Positions 60,903 through 64,000 of a DNA stretch of 64,000 bases are shown here, piece after piece. The DNA comes from Tritrichomonas musculus (lineage: Eukaryota; Parabasalia; Tritrichomonadida; Tritrichomonadidae): positions 372,001 to 436,000 of the forward strand of contig JAPFFF010000056.1 of the NCBI GenBank assembly GCA_039105265.1, in the 5' to 3' direction. Positions within the stretch are counted from its first letter, which is position 1. Each line of letters begins with the position of its first letter. The notes under the pieces are model-generated. The model worked only from the letters and a program-made list of their open reading frames with translations. It searched no databases and was not told the origin of the DNA. Position numbers and translations under genes: made by a program.

Positions 60903-62489
60903 ATGTCTAAAACCACTGGGACCGGATTATCAAATTCACAACCTGTAGCTGAAACATTCCAGGCTGAACTTGCTGCTATTAATGAAAAAGGTAAGGAACT
61001 CAAAGGAGAAAAAAGGGAAAACTATCGATCAATTGTTCAACGACTTGAAAATAATTGCCAAGTTTTATCTGATCTTCGTGATGAGCATACGGCACTCCGT
61101 AATAAGTTGAGTCAACTAGTTAAAGAGAAGAATTCAAGATCTAATTTAGCTAATCTTGAATCTTCTTTAAAGCACACAAACCATGAAGTAAACCTTCTCA
61201 AACGGCAAATTGATGAACTCAAGCACAAAAAAGAAATATCAATCAAAAGCCAAAGAGAAGCAGAAGTTGTCTTAGCTAATTTTAATAGAGCTCAATCATC
61301 TGAGCATCCAGAAGAGCAAAGAATTCGAGACATAAAAAATAAACTTGATAAGGCAAATATCAAAAATGCAGAAACAACTCATCTAATGAAGCTCTACCAA
61401 AAAATTATAACATTATTTGACAAACAAAAAACTCATTGGAATCCAATTTTACAAGAAAAGCAAGCTGAAATTGCTCGCAAACAGCGTGATATAGCAGACC
61501 TTACATTAATTGCTCGTGATTCAATGCACTCGTTAAGCATAGCTTCAAACGAGTATAACCGAGCTGAAGTTCAATGCAATGCTGCACGTCAAAAGCGTGA
61601 TATACTACTTAACTCAAAGAAAGAACAGGCAAAAGCTAATAATGCACGCCAAATGATTGATGTTGATATTGATCAAAAAGTTTCTAAACCCCAACCATCA
61701 CTCAACTCTCAACCATCTGTTCTTCGAAATAAAATCAATAAGGCTGCTCGCGAAAAACGCGAAGAACGATTTCGACAAGTATCAAGTGTATACGAAGATA
61801 TAAGAGACCGATTTGGTACAAATGATCCAGAAAAAATAAAAGCTTTTTTTACTGAACGTCAAGAAACTTCAGCAACCCTCCAAAAGCAGATAGATGACTT
61901 AAAAGAGGCCATAGAATTACTTGAAAAGCAGTCAAATCATCTCAAAGGTGCTCTTGAAGAAGCAGAATATGCTTCATCAAAAGGTGTTGGAGGAAACAGA
62001 CTCATTTCTGAAGGCAAACGCATATTAATGGAAAAACAGGATGAATTACTAGATAACAAAAAACAGATGAAAGTTCAAGAAGCCCACCAAAAGTCTATTA
62101 AAGGTGGTATTCTACACCTTTTCGAAGTAATGAGTCTCATTCGTGGCGAGGAAGACAAGATGCCCGAGGAACCAGATCAAACACTCAAATGGTGTAATGA
62201 AAAAGTGACGTTTATCAAACAAATGATGAACGATGAAGATTTTGATTTTATTTCAATTATTAACAAACCAGCCTTTGTTTCACTAATTCAAAGAACCGAA
62301 AATAATTTCGACATGCAAGAAGTTGAATCAAGTAAGAAGACAAAGAAGCCTTTTGAACAACACAAAAGAGCTCCGAAAGAGAAAACAGGAGATATTCAAG
62401 CAAGAGTCCTTGATAGAGCTCAGGTAAAGTTACAATCTCAAAAAGCAGTACAGATGTCATTACAAAATCAAAAGAAAGTATTTAAATGA
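60903..62489 (+). CDS. Coiled-coil protein, probable outer dynein arm docking complex subunit
   Basis: 528 residues, almost all coiled coil. Residues about 290-355 (EERFRQVSSVYEDIRDRFGT, PEKIKAFFTERQETSATLQ) resemble the conserved block in CCDC114/CCDC63/CCDC151 (ODA1/ODA-DC family). In that block an Y-x-D-x2-x-R stretch precedes a repeated heptad segment. The later GGILHLFEVMSLI region also fits. In flagellates these proteins anchor outer dynein arms to doublet microtubules, consistent with trichomonad flagella. The C-terminal 60 residues are basic and disordered. Subfamily assignment is from pattern memory. Confidence 0.55.
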   Translation: MSKTTGTGLSNSQPVAETFQAELAAINEKGKELKGEKRENYRSIVQRLENNCQVLSDLRDEHTALRNKLSQLVKEKNSRSNLANLESSLKHTNHEVNLLKRQIDELKHKKEISIKSQREAEVVLANFNRAQSSEHPEEQRIRDIKNKLDKANIKNAETTHLMKLYQKIITLFDKQKTHWNPILQEKQAEIARKQRDIADLTLIARDSMHSLSIASNEYNRAEVQCNAARQKRDILLNSKKEQAKANNARQMIDVDIDQKVSKPQPSLNSQPSVLRNKINKAAREKREERFRQVSSVYEDIRDRFGTNDPEKIKAFFTERQETSATLQKQIDDLKEAIELLEKQSNHLKGALEEAEYASSKGVGGNRLISEGKRILMEKQDELLDNKKQMKVQEAHQKSIKGGILHLFEVMSLIRGEEDKMPEEPDQTLKWCNEKVTFIKQMMNDEDFDFISIINKPAFVSLIQRTENNFDMQEVESSKKTKKPFEQHKRAPKEKTGDIQARVLDRAQVKLQSQKAVQMSLQNQKKVFK

Positions 62490-62884
62490 TGTGCGAAGTT
62501 TTTAGATAATTTTATGTTGATTAATAATAGTAAAATTATTAATACGTATTAAAACTTTTTATATAAAGTATATTAATATTTTTGAACCTGCAAACATTAT
62601 TAGGATCAAATAAATAGTTATATACATCAATGTTTTTGATAATTTTATTTTGAATAAAGTTCAAGATTTAATCTAATCAGTATTGCTAATAGATGATAAT
62701 GATTCTTAAATGAATCATGCTTTGCAAAGGATTCTCTTGAAAGAGCTAGTTTAATGAAAATAAATAGCAAATTCAAATTATTAATATGATTTCAAATAAT
62801 AAAACAAGACAAGATAAATCATAAAAACAATATAACAATAATGAAAAAGATATTTAAAAATATTTATGAAACATGAAATCAGAT
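62490..62884. other. Intergenic stretch without recognised features
   Basis: AT-rich 395 bp between convergent genes; no gene or repeat recognised. Confidence 0.5.
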
Positions 62885-64000
62885 TTATTTCTTCTGCTCT
62901 TTTAGCTTTTGAACAGCCTCAGTTGCCGAAGTTACCTGATCATAAAGATCCATTGTTGCCATTTCTAAGCTTGAAGTTCTTGAAACCAAATATTTTAAAT
63001 CTGTAAATAATTCGCTTAATGGCTTAACGTTCGGATTAGGTAAATTTTCATTTTGCTTTTTTAATGAGTCTGGCGATTCTTTATTTTTTGGTTGACCAAC
63101 AGGAATCATACCGTGGTCAGGATCACGATCATTATCATGATGCGTTTCAGGAATTGGGTTATCAACAGTAACAGTAAATCTACCAACTTTAACAGATGGC
63201 GGACGAACAGTATTTTTAGTTTCATTTTCCTCTTTTTCATCAAAAGAAAACATCATTGGTTTCATTTCTTTAGGGATACCATCAGATCCAGCTTGCTTTC
63301 TCTGATTAAATATTACAGTAAATCTTTCTGGTAAAGATGGCAAGTTTTCAAGCACATTTGTTTCTATATAATTAGTTGCAGTTGCCTTTTTGAGGAATGG
63401 GTGTCGCGCTAATTCAGAAGCCGTAGCACGATTTTCGGGTTCATATTCCAGACATTTGCTAACGAAGTCTTTAAATTCGGATGAATAAGTTTCGGGGAGA
63501 CGTGGGGTATTTTTTGATGTGATCATTTTCATTTGTTCGATAGGATCTTGGCGTGAACTATATGGATTAGAACCTGTTGCTAATTCAATTGCAGTTACTC
63601 CTAAACTCCATATATCTGATGATGATGTAAAGCATGACCCATCTTGTAAAGCTTCTGGGGGCATGTATATTGTAAAACCAACAACAGATTTTTTATGGTG
63701 CTTTTTTTGATTAGCTTCATTTAAAAGTCCGAGAGCAAGACCAAAGTCTGCCACTTTAACATCACCATTTTTAGCAAAAAAGATGTTACTTGTTCGAATT
63801 TGCCTGTGAACTTGCTTGTTATCATGCAAATAAACTAATAAGTTGACAACTTCGCTTAAAATAGTTGCGATTAAAACCTCATCTTTGAATCCGCGCTTAT
63901 AGGAATAATGAATAATGTCATAACATGATCCTTCCATTAGTTCTGTAAGAAACCAAAGCGATGTTCCATCTATGAAAGAACCGTAATATTTCAACATATT
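62885..64000 (-). CDS. STE20-like kinase, partial, with HRQ in place of HRD
   Basis: The frame runs off the right edge; an ATG at 63997 is probably internal, because the N-lobe is missing. Visible parts are a hinge-like LWFLTELMEGSCYDIIHYS, then VHRQIRTSNIFF at the catalytic loop, ADFGLALGL, and GFTIYMPPEALQ, with SDIWSLGVTAIEL and the C-lobe up to ARHPFLKKA. These fit the STE20 group (MST/OSR1-like). The catalytic aspartate of HRD is glutamine here (codon CAA), and K of the loop is R. This predicts an inactive or altered enzyme. The C-terminal third is disordered with a final short coiled coil. Confidence 0.8.
   Translation of the reverse strand, partial: NMLKYYGSFIDGTSLWFLTELMEGSCYDIIHYSYKRGFKDEVLIATILSEVVNLLVYLHDNKQVHRQIRTSNIFFAKNGDVKVADFGLALGLLNEANQKKHHKKSVVGFTIYMPPEALQDGSCFTSSSDIWSLGVTAIELATGSNPYSSRQDPIEQMKMITSKNTPRLPETYSSEFKDFVSKCLEYEPENRATASELARHPFLKKATATNYIETNVLENLPSLPERFTVIFNQRKQAGSDGIPKEMKPMMFSFDEKEENETKNTVRPPSVKVGRFTVTVDNPIPETHHDNDRDPDHGMIPVGQPKNKESPDSLKKQNENLPNPNVKPLSELFTDLKYLVSRTSSLEMATMDLYDQVTSATEAVQKLKEQKK

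Overview
The window is very AT-rich eukaryotic DNA, mostly intron-poor and moderately dense in genes. The gene content points to a parabasalid (trichomonad), most like Tritrichomonas. The clues are BspA-type leucine-rich-repeat proteins, one of them fused to a kinase, a DUF3447/ankyrin-type gene, a trichomonad-style tetraspanin, a very long coiled-coil protein, and a Maverick/Polinton. The organism is an inference from protein families and composition; no rRNA marker is present.

Left part (1 to about 16.5 kb) is mobile DNA. A Polinton fossil, with all recognised genes on the minus strand, runs in from the left edge to about 13.4 kb. It carries protein-primed DNA polymerase B, capsid-like proteins, several small basic or proline-rich proteins, a packaging ATPase and an integrase. 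Its polymerase gene is interrupted by a 4.37-kb DNA transposon (287-4658) with an 8-bp target duplication. That transposon carries a DDE-type transposase with P-element-like features and a small SAM-domain ORF. Right of the Polinton genes lies an odd stretch (13.4-15.5 kb) with structured GC-rich blocks, long T tracts, palindromes and one plus-strand ORF of unknown function. An 827-bp MITE-like element follows (15665-16491).

Middle part (16.7-36.4 kb) holds host genes: a 2721-residue BEACH protein, a small unknown gene, a 1.16-kb hAT-like MITE, a tetraspanin, an unknown acidic protein, a non-RD protein kinase, and an ankyrin plus BspA gene whose ankyrin units are separated by AT-rich inserts at one recurring position. 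A decayed BTB-like/coiled-coil/BspA pseudogene ends this part.

Right part (36.4-64 kb) holds a 12.2-kb ORF for a 4075-residue coiled-coil protein with two tiers of internal repeats. It faces a 1220-residue kinase-BspA fusion, followed by a SWIRM-domain (SWI3/BAF155-type) chromatin protein and a PPP-family phosphatase. A 3.5-kb graveyard comes next, with a pogo-like transposase relic and a possible single-stranded DNA virus capsid fossil. After it come a MutT-type Nudix hydrolase, eIF4E, a probable outer-dynein-arm docking protein, and a STE20-like kinase cut by the right edge that lacks the usual HRD aspartate.

The host genes do not form an obvious pathway: they cover signalling, trafficking, chromatin, translation and flagellar functions. 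The concentration of inserted elements in the first 16 kb, around 25.7-26.9 kb and in 55.5-58.9 kb is the main structural theme.
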